A stretch of 20,436 bases of DNA from a virus, in the IMG/VR virus record IMGVR_UViG_3300044302_000522, positions 1-20,436 of that record. One strand, 5' to 3'. Below the pieces are notes generated by a model, which was given only the letters and a program-made list of their open reading frames with translations, made no database searches and was not told where the DNA came from. Position numbers and translations under genes: made by a program. Shown piece after piece: positions 13,150 to 20,408 of this stretch (within the stretch, counting starts at the first letter, position 1; each line of letters starts with the position of its first letter).

Positions 13150-15084
13150 TTAGCTTGCGTTTGCACGATTGCTAAAGACCTCCATCATGTTGTACATAAG
13201 TTCTGTACCACGCTCTCTGTCTTCATCTAACGATGGGATTAGGTTAAGAATACCACCATCACCTTGTTCTAATTGATACGAACCTGCTCCTCTTACAGCT
13301 TGTCCTGTCATGACAAACTCGCCATCAGATAACATCGCAGGTACATCGTCACTGGTTTCAGTGCCCATTCCATTAATCATGCCATTTTTTCTTTCAAAGT
13401 CTTCCATGGCTACATTGCCACCTTCTGCATATTGCATTGGCATGACATAACCACCCATGTTGTAACCCATTCGATCTACAACTTCAGGAGCGACTTTGTT
13501 AAGAGCTTCTAAGCCTTTATTAGGTAAAGAACCACCTTCTGCCATTTCCATCGGCATCATCACTTCACCACCCATCATCATGCCTGTAGGTACTGCTTGA
13601 CCACCTGATAGTTCAGGCAAAGTGTTCTGTGGTAATAAACCAAACTCTACTGGATTAGGTGCTTGTTGACCCATTCTACGAGCTATTTCTGCTTCTAAGT
13701 TAAATCTTCCTGCCGCGTTCATTGTATTTAAAGGAGTTAATGGCACACCTTTGTCTTTTTTGGTTTCATCGTAAGCCATTTTACCCAAAGAACCTGCTAA
13801 ACCTAACAGTCCTGCTGTGCCTAATGCACCAAGTCCACCACCTTGACCTCCACCACCAAACATTCCACCACCTTGTCTGACAGGATCGGATGGTCTATTT
13901 CGTAACATATCTTCTATCATGCCTATTCTACTTTGACCGGGTGTACCACCACCAAAGATGCTTCTGCCACCACTTGACTGTGGAACCATGCCTGATTGTT
14001 GTAAGTTTTGCATGATCTGTGCATCAGACATTCCTTCTGCTCTTAGTCTTTCGATCCTAACTTGTGCCATTGGATCACCTGCACCAATTTCTTCAATGGT
14101 TGGTTGTTGACCACCACCAAGCAAACCACTTAAAGGACCATCACCTACTAAACCTTTTAAAGAACCTAGACCTTTGCCTATGCTACCAAAACCACCTGCT
14201 GTACCACCTGCTATAGAAGATAAGCCCGGTATTCCTGCATTTGCTATGCCACCCATGACTGTGCTTCCAACACTGCCAAGAGCACTTCCTAAGCCACCTA
14301 GACCAACTTTTGTTAAACCTTTGGTTGCTAGACCACCTAAACCACCTAAAGCACCACCTAAAGCAGTACCAACGCCCGGCACTAGCATAGCAATTGGAGC
14401 TACTTTCTTAACTACTTTTTTCAAACTCTTACCAAGTTTCTTAAAAAAACCAAACTCTTCTAATCCTGTTGATTGGTTAAGACTAGCAATACCCATACCT
14501 ACTACAGCTTCTTCAGGGTTAATACCTAATTGATTAAACTTTTCTTCAACAATTGCCTCAAACTGTGGGTCTTCCATCATTTCAGGAGGCAAGACAATCT
14601 CACCCGGTCGTACATGAGCCAAAGCTGTGTCTTCACCACCACCTGCTTGTGCTACTTGTTTTGCTACACCACCTAAAGGTGCCATCATGCCTGCCGATAA
14701 TTTTGCAATCATACGACCTAAGCCTTCAGCTTCTTCAGGATCAGTGGTCATTTGGAGTTCTTGTTGTAAAGAATTTATGGCTTGTTGGGTTTCGTCACCA
14801 CCACCCATTATGCTCATGCTAGGAACAGCATCTCTAAACATTTCCATTTCTCTGTTTGAGATAGCTCCTTTGGTAACGCCTAATCTATCTCTTAACATTT
14901 GCATGGCTTGTTCATCAGGTTGGCTATCAAAACCGAATTGACGATTCTTTCCATCTATTTCGACATCAAATTGCATGTTGCTAGGACTAGCATCTCTAAA
15001 CATTTCCATTTCTTTGTTGGATGTAGCACCCATGCCCTGAGTTAAATTGTTGATTCTTTGTTGTAATTGTTCGCTTATAGCCAT
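13150..15084 (-). CDS. Gly/Met-rich putative tail or ejection protein with twin REM and GEFV motifs, 644 residues
   Basis: Residues 20-35 and 72-89 are two REM copies (SNKEMEMFRDASPS and KGAISNREMEMFRDAVPS). Residues 152-196 hold DTALAHVRPGEIVLPPEMM and the following EEKFNQLGINPEEAVVG. Residues 212-230 are a very basic helix (FFKKLGKSLKKVVKKVAP), followed by a long glycine/alanine-rich hydrophobic part (231-325) that could insert into membranes. Residues 570-600 hold NGMGTETSDDVPAMLSDGEF then VMTGQAVRGAG, a motif common in marine phage tail and tape-measure-like proteins. The make-up suggests a virion protein delivered with DNA, or a tape-measure relative; the two cannot be separated here. 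No protease or lysin motif found. Confidence 0.6.
   Translation of the reverse strand: MAISEQLQQRINNLTQGMGATSNKEMEMFRDASPSNMQFDVEIDGKNRQFGFDSQPDEQAMQMLRDRLGVTKGAISNREMEMFRDAVPSMSIMGGGDETQQAINSLQQELQMTTDPEEAEGLGRMIAKLSAGMMAPLGGVAKQVAQAGGGEDTALAHVRPGEIVLPPEMMEDPQFEAIVEEKFNQLGINPEEAVVGMGIASLNQSTGLEEFGFFKKLGKSLKKVVKKVAPIAMLVPGVGTALGGALGGLGGLATKGLTKVGLGGLGSALGSVGSTVMGGIANAGIPGLSSIAGGTAGGFGSIGKGLGSLKGLVGDGPLSGLLGGGQQPTIEEIGAGDPMAQVRIERLRAEGMSDAQIMQNLQQSGMVPQSSGGRSIFGGGTPGQSRIGMIEDMLRNRPSDPVRQGGGMFGGGGQGGGLGALGTAGLLGLAGSLGKMAYDETKKDKGVPLTPLNTMNAAGRFNLEAEIARRMGQQAPNPVEFGLLPQNTLPELSGGQAVPTGMMMGGEVMMPMEMAEGGSLPNKGLEALNKVAPEVVDRMGYNMGGYVMPMQYAEGGNVAMEDFERKNGMINGMGTETSDDVPAMLSDGEFVMTGQAVRGAGSYQLEQGDGGILNLIPSLDEDRERGTELMYNMMEVFSNRANAS
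14827..14851 (-). repeat. Intragenic direct repeat, copy 2
   Basis: Identical over 25 bases to 14989-15013, 162 bases away (54 codons, so in frame). It encodes the core of the second REM copy (residues 72-89 as a whole). Confidence 0.75.
14989..15013 (-). repeat. Intragenic direct repeat, copy 1
   Basis: Twenty-five bases are identical to 14827-14851 in the same gene and reading frame, encoding the EMEMFRDA core of the first REM copy. This suggests a fairly recent duplication or selection on both sites. Confidence 0.75.
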
Positions 15085-15086
15085 AA

Positions 15087-15398
15087 TTAACCTATTGTAA
15101 CTGTTACTGCTCCTACACTCATTGTAGCACCTAATCCTGTTGGATAGGTTTGATGACTGTACAAGTCTCTGAACCTAGTACCATCAAACGCTTGATGTAT
15201 AGAGTTTGTAGTATTAAATATTATACTACCTGTTGCAAATTGCAATTCAGAAATCTCTGTAGCGTTAAAACTAGGGATTCTATCAGGATCAACATTATCT
15301 AAGTTAATCTCTAATATTCTTATTAAACGATTGAAAAGCTCAGGTGTTACATCAGTGCCTTCAGCCAGTGGCAACCTTGTAACCAAGAGTTTTGTCAT
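15087..15398 (-). CDS. Small virion-associated protein, 103 residues
   Basis: The protein starts MTKLLVTRLPLAEGTDVTPE. Residues 19-35 (PELFNRLIRILEINLDN) are helical, and the rest is beta-rich (ATGSIIFNTTNSIHQAFDGT, ending SVGAVTVTIG). The IIFNTTNSIHQAFDGT pattern resembles short tail-fibre or head-fibre type segments that describe a surface strand, but I cannot name a family. Its ATG overlaps the stop of the tail-hub gene by four bases, so the two are probably coupled. Structural role is inferred from place and composition. Confidence 0.6.
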   Translation of the reverse strand: MTKLLVTRLPLAEGTDVTPELFNRLIRILEINLDNVDPDRIPSFNATEISELQFATGSIIFNTTNSIHQAFDGTRFRDLYSHQTYPTGLGATMSVGAVTVTIG

Positions 15399-17275
15399 GA
15401 TCCTCTACGACCTGATGGCTGTATATCTAGCCTAGTGTTACCCAACCTCCATTTGTAATCTTTTCTATTAACAGTGTCATTATCATCATCTGACTCAAAT
15501 CTAAGCACAAACTGACGACCTCTTGCCCTAACATCTGCTTTGTTGGTATTAGACTTAATTTGTGATGTAGAGTCTGTGGTTAGGCTTTCACCCATAAAAT
15601 CACGATTTTTTAATACTATATTGATGGCACCATCAGGTGAAGTGCCTTGTGCATTAACAAATTTGACATCAGGCAAGATGCGTTTTACAAACGCCAATGA
15701 GTCACCATCACCTAAATCAAAATCAGCAGATTGTATAAACACATTGTCCATCGGCTCAGTGTCATCGTTATAGCCTAATTCGTGGTTGTATAAGTAGTAA
15801 GAACTTGAAGATACACCAGTGGCTTGTGGATTGTTTTGTATACCACCATCAATCCAAGCATGTCGCACCATTGAGCCAATTGACCATAAGTTTTCTTCAT
15901 AATTGTATATGGCGTATCTTGAAATTTCTCTTGTGCCATCATCAATGGATGGATAAAAGAACCAAACTTCTGAAAACTCTGAGTTTAAAGCTACATGACA
16001 TTTGTAAGCCTGAGATAGGTCAAGGTCTTCAAACACATATTCTTGCACTGTACATGGTAGTTTTTGTATAGCACCATTGTAAAAATAAAATCCTTGTTTG
16101 CTCATAAAAAATACACCACTTGGTGCATTTACAAAGGCTTTAGGTCCAAGTAATCCTGCTCCTTCATTAATTAAATTAACAGAAAAAACCAATGGAGCAC
16201 CAATAAAACGCATACTGTAAATACTGGTATCAGTCCAAATGAGCACCTCTTGTCTTGCTTTTATACCACCTACAATCTGTGAACCACTTGATAAACGCAA
16301 CGATCCTGCTGAATTAGTATTGGTGGGGTTCCAATCAATTGCACTTTCTGAATCAGAAAAAGCAATTAACATAGGATCAACCACACCAGTACGACTGCCA
16401 CTGGTAATAGGATCGGCACCCAATACAATTGCATGTCTGTCTGTTTCTGAGACTAAAACCTGTAATCCTACAGTAGGAGCTTTGTCTGCTCCTGATATAT
16501 CTGACAAAGCCACAGCCCTAGTATTCAAACCATCGTTTTCTGTCCATTGATAAACACCACCACCACGAACATTAATTAAGAGATTTTCACCAAAGTTGTC
16601 GTGTGACCATAAACGCAATTGATTAGTAACACTCAAAGTATTTTCAGCACTCCATGTGCCAACACCCCAAGCTCCTGAACCCCAACCAGTGTTTTGCACA
16701 TAGTCATCTAAACCAACATTAATTTGATATAACCCATCTACACCTGACCCACCATTGCCTGAATCACTTGCATTTGCTGTAGCTGATGCCACAAAAGTGT
16801 AGGTATTGGCTGTTGGCACAGTGACAATTTGATGTTCTGTGTTTAAGACTGATGCTGTAATTAAACCACCAAGAGAAGTAGCTCCACTGATAGTAACAAA
16901 ATCACCAATAACAGCACCATGACTAGAATCAGTAGCAGTGATAGTCGCAGAACCATTGGTTGCACTAAAAGTTATTGAATTGGTACTGGTTTTTCTAATA
17001 GGAGTAATGTCACTAAACACACTACCTCTTTCTATGTAATATTTAAGTGTGGTTCCTATTCCGAGATATTTGGTGCCACCAAGACTAACCCATTGATGTA
17101 AAGCTCTAGCTATGCCTAAAAAAGCGTTAGCACTAGCTTTTAGCCAACCACCAATTTTTTCAGGTCGATTTCTTCTAAAACGAATTAAATTAGCATCAAC
17201 ATAACCACCTTCTTCTGAGTAATCAGTCTCTTCTTTGTTGATTCCTGCTTTAAAATTAAATTTTGCTAAAGGCAT
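15395..17275 (-). CDS. Tail hub / nozzle-like protein (P22 gp10-type), 626 residues
   Basis: The first 45 residues (KFNFKAGINKEETDYSEEGG, DANLIRFRRNRPEKIGGW) are typical of podoviral packaged-DNA stabilisation or nozzle proteins. Repeated strands with aromatic residues follow, such as WGSGAWGVGTW at 198-208, DTSIYSMRFIG, GVFFMSKQGFYFYNGAIQKL and EVWFFYPS, as in a beta-propeller. Residues 100-178 look like an inserted beta domain (HGAVIGDFVTISGA, LNTEHQIVTVPTANTYTF), of the FCCH-like kind found in several phage tail proteins. The protein should form the tail tube end below the adaptors. Its ATG lies three bases after a hairpin with no clear ribosome site outside it. It ends at an ATGA overlap with the 103-residue gene. 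Confidence 0.68.
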   Translation of the reverse strand: MPLAKFNFKAGINKEETDYSEEGGYVDANLIRFRRNRPEKIGGWLKASANAFLGIARALHQWVSLGGTKYLGIGTTLKYYIERGSVFSDITPIRKTSTNSITFSATNGSATITATDSSHGAVIGDFVTISGATSLGGLITASVLNTEHQIVTVPTANTYTFVASATANASDSGNGGSGVDGLYQINVGLDDYVQNTGWGSGAWGVGTWSAENTLSVTNQLRLWSHDNFGENLLINVRGGGVYQWTENDGLNTRAVALSDISGADKAPTVGLQVLVSETDRHAIVLGADPITSGSRTGVVDPMLIAFSDSESAIDWNPTNTNSAGSLRLSSGSQIVGGIKARQEVLIWTDTSIYSMRFIGAPLVFSVNLINEGAGLLGPKAFVNAPSGVFFMSKQGFYFYNGAIQKLPCTVQEYVFEDLDLSQAYKCHVALNSEFSEVWFFYPSIDDGTREISRYAIYNYEENLWSIGSMVRHAWIDGGIQNNPQATGVSSSSYYLYNHELGYNDDTEPMDNVFIQSADFDLGDGDSLAFVKRILPDVKFVNAQGTSPDGAINIVLKNRDFMGESLTTDSTSQIKSNTNKADVRARGRQFVLRFESDDDNDTVNRKDYKWRLGNTRLDIQPSGRRGS

Positions 17276-17277
17276 AA

Positions 17278-17307
17278 GTAAACTCTTTTATTGTCATAAA
17301 AGTTTAC
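17278..17307 (-). other. Imperfect RNA hairpin just before the tail-hub gene
   Basis: On the minus strand, GTAAACTTTTAT, loop GACA and ATAAAAGAGTTTAC pair over 12 base pairs with a two-base bulge. The stem ends two bases before the ATG and covers the place where a ribosome site should be. No U-run follows, so it is not a normal terminator. It may be a processing site or may slow translation. Confidence 0.5.
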
Positions 17308-17322
17308 CATAAACTTTAAAAT

Positions 17323-17748
17323 TTACGCCAAACGAATAATCGCACCAGTTGCAGTCGCACTAGGGAAAACCACAGTGAAATCACCTGCTGTACTGGTTTT
17401 GTCTCCACCAAAGTCAATTGCACAAATTGCTTTATTACTATTGGTGCTGTTATACAGTAAACAACCTCTAGCTGTAACTGTAGCTGTACCAAAAGTTAAA
17501 TCTGCAAAATCACACACAGCAGTAGTTCCTGACAACGCAGGAGTAACATTGGTTAATGTTGATCCACCTGCACTGTAATTAGTGCCTGTAGCTTGTCCTG
17601 TGGTTACATATACAGTTGTACCTGCACCTAAAGTTGCTGATGATGTGTAGAGTGCTAACTTAATAGAATCTGCACCATTGGTTAAATTATGTCCTTCGAC
17701 AAGTATTTCTTGTTTAAAACTTGAACATATTGCTGATGTAATTGCCAT
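17323..17748 (-). CDS. Small beta-rich virion protein, 141 residues
   Basis: The protein starts MAITSAICSSFKQEILVEGH, the AIC.SFKQE.L...H pattern seen at the N-terminus of many small structural proteins in marine and other phages. The rest is rich in threonine, serine, glycine and alanine with alternating strands (SIKLALYTSSATLG; CLLYNSTNSNKAICAIDFGG; DFTVVFPSATATGAIIRLA). It is a likely capsid decoration or tail-surface protein; which cannot be told. The ribosome site AAGGAG lies eight bases before the ATG, and the stop of the upstream gene directly touches it. A 47-base gap with a hairpin separates it from the tail-hub gene. Confidence 0.62.
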   Translation of the reverse strand: MAITSAICSSFKQEILVEGHNLTNGADSIKLALYTSSATLGAGTTVYVTTGQATGTNYSAGGSTLTNVTPALSGTTAVCDFADLTFGTATVTARGCLLYNSTNSNKAICAIDFGGDKTSTAGDFTVVFPSATATGAIIRLA

Positions 17749-18033
17749 TTATAGCTCCTTTATAATCTTAGCCATGTCTTCATGACCTTGTTTAACTAAT
17801 AAACCAACCATAGTAACCTTTTTAGATTCTATCGCACTGTTTATATTAGCTAAGATTATACTATAAATATGATTTTTGAAAGCCTCAGCTTGCAACCTTA
17901 CATGTTCAGGTGCATTTTCTGATATGCCTAAAATTTTTTCAGTGGTTTGTTTTGCCCAAAACTCAGGATCATGACCTTTATTTTCTGTGGTATGAACCTC
18001 TACTTTGCCTAATTGTATAAAGCTATCTGACAT
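17749..18033 (-). CDS. Conserved hypothetical protein in tail operon, 94 residues
   Basis: The protein starts MSDSFIQLGKVEVHTTENKG, followed by HDPEFWAKQTTEKILGISEN, APEHVRLQAEAFKNHIYSII and a C-terminal helix (AMAKIIKEL-like). It is almost wholly helical after residue 20, with no membrane segment. The PEFWA...KI..(I/V)SENAP..(V/I)R.QA.AF pattern is familiar from structural clusters of several marine phages, where it has no known role. It begins at a TAATG junction with the Rossmann gene and ends where the next gene starts. Confidence 0.65.
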   Translation of the reverse strand: MSDSFIQLGKVEVHTTENKGHDPEFWAKQTTEKILGISENAPEHVRLQAEAFKNHIYSIILANINSAIESKKVTMVGLLVKQGHEDMAKIIKEL

Positions 18034-18752
18034 TATCCTTTGTAAGGTTCAGGTGGTAATTGATGTTCTTGCAATGTTAATCCATCTTTTGCCAGTTCAC
18101 TATCTACCTCATCATAAGGTTTGATAATCCATTTGTTGCCATGAATTACAGTCACAAAAGGTTTTTCTAAACGATGATAGCCATAGAGCTTTTCTGTGGG
18201 TGGCACATCAGCATCTAAGACTGTTGATCTAGGGCTTACACCTACTGTAATACCATGATCCATCATTTTAGATAGCCAAAATTCAACACAAGCTCTGCCT
18301 GCTTCTGCAAAATGTAAGTCGTTTCTATAGGAAAAATCTATGCCAAATAGATCAATAGACTCTACTTCACTCCACATAGCAAATCCTAAAGCATAAGCAA
18401 CTGTGTTGTTAAAGTAAGCACATTGAGTAGCATTAGCAACTTCCTCTATAGGAAACAAAGTGGCTTTTGGTACTCTTTGATCTAATTCACAAGTGTAAAT
18501 AGGTATTTTAAGGTCAGGTAACATCTTACGCATTACCAAAGTTTGTTTGCCTGCATCATCACTGTCTAAGAATCGACTAGCAGGGTCCATCATAAACAAA
18601 CGATCTAGGTTAAAAACACTGCAAGCTGAGTTTATACCCCAAACTTCATCCCACTCTTTACCATTTTCTTTGCCAATCACATAATCTATTTGTGATATGC
18701 CAAGACCTAACAAGGCAACTCTCTTGCCCTTGAGCGATTTAATTGGTTTCAT
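18033..18752 (-). CDS. Rossmann-fold protein, DUF115/MptE-like
   Basis: The protein has 239 residues. Residues 8-20 (KGKRVALLGLGIS) look like a Rossmann strand and glycine loop. Residues 34-58 (WDEVWGINSACSVFNLDRLF and on to MMDP) follow. Residues 114-142 (FNNTVAYALGFAMWSEVESI, DLFGIDFSY) match the NxTVxxALxxAxxxGxxxIxLxGxD core of the DUF115 (6-hydroxymethylpterin kinase/MAF-like) family. HF at 147-148 and EAGRACVEFWLSKMMDHGI at 150-168 follow. Relatives act on sugar-nucleotide or pterin substrates, and some transfer nonulosonic acids to proteins. Here it is inside the tail operon with 1-base overlaps on both sides, so it is expressed with virion genes. A role in modifying virion proteins or the host surface is only a guess. 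Confidence 0.6.
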   Translation of the reverse strand: MKPIKSLKGKRVALLGLGISQIDYVIGKENGKEWDEVWGINSACSVFNLDRLFMMDPASRFLDSDDAGKQTLVMRKMLPDLKIPIYTCELDQRVPKATLFPIEEVANATQCAYFNNTVAYALGFAMWSEVESIDLFGIDFSYRNDLHFAEAGRACVEFWLSKMMDHGITVGVSPRSTVLDADVPPTEKLYGYHRLEKPFVTVIHGNKWIIKPYDEVDSELAKDGLTLQEHQLPPEPYKG

Positions 18753-19399
18753 TACGATACTACTGTGCGTAGGCTATCGTATCTGTATTCATCTCTAGTA
18801 TCTCTACCTTCTGATAAGTTTTTCATTCTCATAATTGCCTCTTTGAATCTTGCTTCAAACTGAGCAATGACATCAGGAGTCTCTTTGAGAAAAATTGCAC
18901 CTTCAACTAAACTTCCATAAAGTAAAGCATCAGGATAATCTGTACTAAGAACTGTCGTTCCACTGTCACTACCACTTGTTAAAGAAGATGGTTTATATAA
19001 GTAATGTAATTCTACTGTATAAATTGCATCAGGTACAGGTGCAAGAGAAAAAGAGTCTTGGCTGAAGATTGAGTAATATTTAGGTTGACCTGTAACAGTT
19101 GTTGTTGGGCTGTACTCTTTTAAGAAAGAAGCGTGTTTTAAATCAAGATAAGTGTAAGTATTGCTTGATACGATAGCTAAACTCATAGGAGCCAAGAAAT
19201 CACTAGGACAAGCTAAAAATCTTGTGTTTGCTGTGGTTTGACCTTGTACATTTTTTCTTTGTTCAGGCAATTCAACAAATTTTAATATTCTATCTTCTGC
19301 TTCTTTAATAAAAGTAGGTAAATTATTCGTAAAAGTAGTTTCAGCAGATTCTAAATAATCTCCTATTGCTGTCTTTAATGTTGCGTATGTAAAACTCAT
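18752..19399 (-). CDS. Head-tail adaptor-like protein, 215 residues
   Basis: Residues 1-45 (FTYATLKTAIGDYLESAETT, FIKEAEDRILKFVELPEQRK) are helical. The middle is beta-rich with RFLACPSDFLAPMSLAI, GQPKYYSIFSQDSFSLAP and YTVELHYLYKPSSL, and the C-terminus is helical (LLYGSLVEGAIFLKETPDV, then KEAIMRMKNLSEGRDTRDEY). This order is typical of the adaptor proteins that sit below the portal in podoviruses (SU10-adaptor/gp4-like superfamily), closing the neck and joining it to the tail hub. It overlaps the upstream small gene by four bases and ends at a TAATG junction with the Rossmann gene. The family is fairly sure; the exact position in the neck is not. Confidence 0.65.
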   Translation of the reverse strand: MSFTYATLKTAIGDYLESAETTFTNNLPTFIKEAEDRILKFVELPEQRKNVQGQTTANTRFLACPSDFLAPMSLAIVSSNTYTYLDLKHASFLKEYSPTTTVTGQPKYYSIFSQDSFSLAPVPDAIYTVELHYLYKPSSLTSGSDSGTTVLSTDYPDALLYGSLVEGAIFLKETPDVIAQFEARFKEAIMRMKNLSEGRDTRDEYRYDSLRTVVS

Positions 19400-19713
19400 G
19401 ATGTTGTAATAGTAACAGAACCTACGCCACAGGCTACTTCAAAAGTCGTTAATTGTGTGCCTAACTTTCCTAAACCAACATTGGTATAAACTGTAAAAAA
19501 ATTGTTATCGTCTGCTGTATCAGGTCTTGGGTCTTGTAATGCTTGAGGATCAGTGGCTACATTTCTTGGTTCTATCTGTGGATGTTTAGGATCAAACTGG
19601 TCAGGTCCTACCAAAAGACCATTCCATGTTTTTTTCATGTCTTTTAATTTGTAACGAAAACCAGTGACATCACAAATTCCATAAGCATTTTTATTACTTG
19701 CAAATGCACTCAT
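19396..19713 (-). CDS. Conserved phage structural-cluster protein, 105 residues
   Basis: The sequence ASNKNAYGICDVTGFRYKLK, DMKKTWNGLLVGPDQFDPKHPQ and EPRNVATDPQALQDPRPD is a pattern seen in many marine phages beside neck genes. The two cysteine-region residues that bind metal in some relatives are not complete here (only C14 and a later cysteine near the end). The C-terminus is short and beta-rich. It lies between the two adaptor-like genes, with a 1-base overlap upstream and a 4-base overlap downstream. Likely a small neck or virion-assembly protein; mechanism unknown. Confidence 0.62.
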   Translation of the reverse strand: MSAFASNKNAYGICDVTGFRYKLKDMKKTWNGLLVGPDQFDPKHPQIEPRNVATDPQALQDPRPDTADDNNFFTVYTNVGLGKLGTQLTTFEVACGVGSVTITTS

Positions 19714-20408
19714 TAGGCTGAATTATAACTCCTTAAATCAGGACTAACACGAAATGAAGCTCTTTCTTCATCTTGATTCATGGCTCGCAAAAACTCTTCC
19801 TCATACAACTGTTTTAACATAGGTGTTCTTTCAGGTGCTTTTTTAAGAGATATGTAATATGCAAGACCTGCCGCTAAACATGGATAGAACCTATAAGGCA
19901 TATCCATGGTATTAGCACCTACATCAGCATCATCCATGCGTGTCAACACATTCATGTACACAGTGTATGTTGCAGACTTATCAGGTGTTGGGTAAACACT
20001 AATAGTTGGAGATAGTTGTTTATCTATAACAAACTGATTGGGTTTACCTGTTTGTGCTTTGTTAGGTATAGCTGAGTATTGTGAACGACTAATTCTAGCC
20101 ATGGCAATGTCAGTTACATCTGAACCAATGGTTTCTCTAACAAAAGCATCTAAAACATCAATCGGTGCAGTGCTATTAGTGGTGTCTATGTTGTAAGAGG
20201 TGGTATCTTTAACCATGGCTACAGTTTTTTGTGTCACAGTCCACTGGTTTAATCCTCTGTTAGCCCATTCTGCTAACAGAAGATTAAGACTTCTTTGTGC
20301 TGTTTTAAGATCGTAACCTGTGCGAAGCTCTAAACCACATCGTTCAAAGGCTTCTTCTACAAATTCACCTACATCAGGTTCAAAATTTTTACTGTTTGAT
20401 GTTGCCAT
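19713..20408 (-). CDS. Packaged-DNA stabilisation / adaptor protein, P22 gp4-like, 231 residues
   Basis: Residues 9-57 (DVGEFVEEAFERCGLELRTG, LKTAQRSLNLLLAEWANRGL, NQWTVTQK) form the helical start typical of gp4-like adaptors. A beta domain follows (TSYNIDTTNSTAPIDVLDAF; SRSQYSAIPNKAQTGKPNQF; SPTISVYPTPDKSATYTVYM), then a C-terminal helical region (FYPCLAAGLAYYISLKKAPE, RTPMLKQLYEEEFLRAMNQD). This type binds the portal after DNA packaging. It lies directly upstream of a second adaptor-like gene, which suggests a two-ring neck or a duplicated function. The ATG directly follows the stop of an upstream gene, with only a weak GGATAG as a ribosome site. Confidence 0.68.
   Translation of the reverse strand: MATSNSKNFEPDVGEFVEEAFERCGLELRTGYDLKTAQRSLNLLLAEWANRGLNQWTVTQKTVAMVKDTTSYNIDTTNSTAPIDVLDAFVRETIGSDVTDIAMARISRSQYSAIPNKAQTGKPNQFVIDKQLSPTISVYPTPDKSATYTVYMNVLTRMDDADVGANTMDMPYRFYPCLAAGLAYYISLKKAPERTPMLKQLYEEEFLRAMNQDEERASFRVSPDLRSYNSA

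Noticed and set aside
14174-14941. Long rightward frames opposite the 644-residue gene
   Set aside because: Proline-rich mirror images of the glycine-rich coding strand; no ribosome sites.
15805-16550. Rightward frames opposite the tail-hub gene
   Set aside because: They lie within a strongly supported virion gene and show no domain or start signal.
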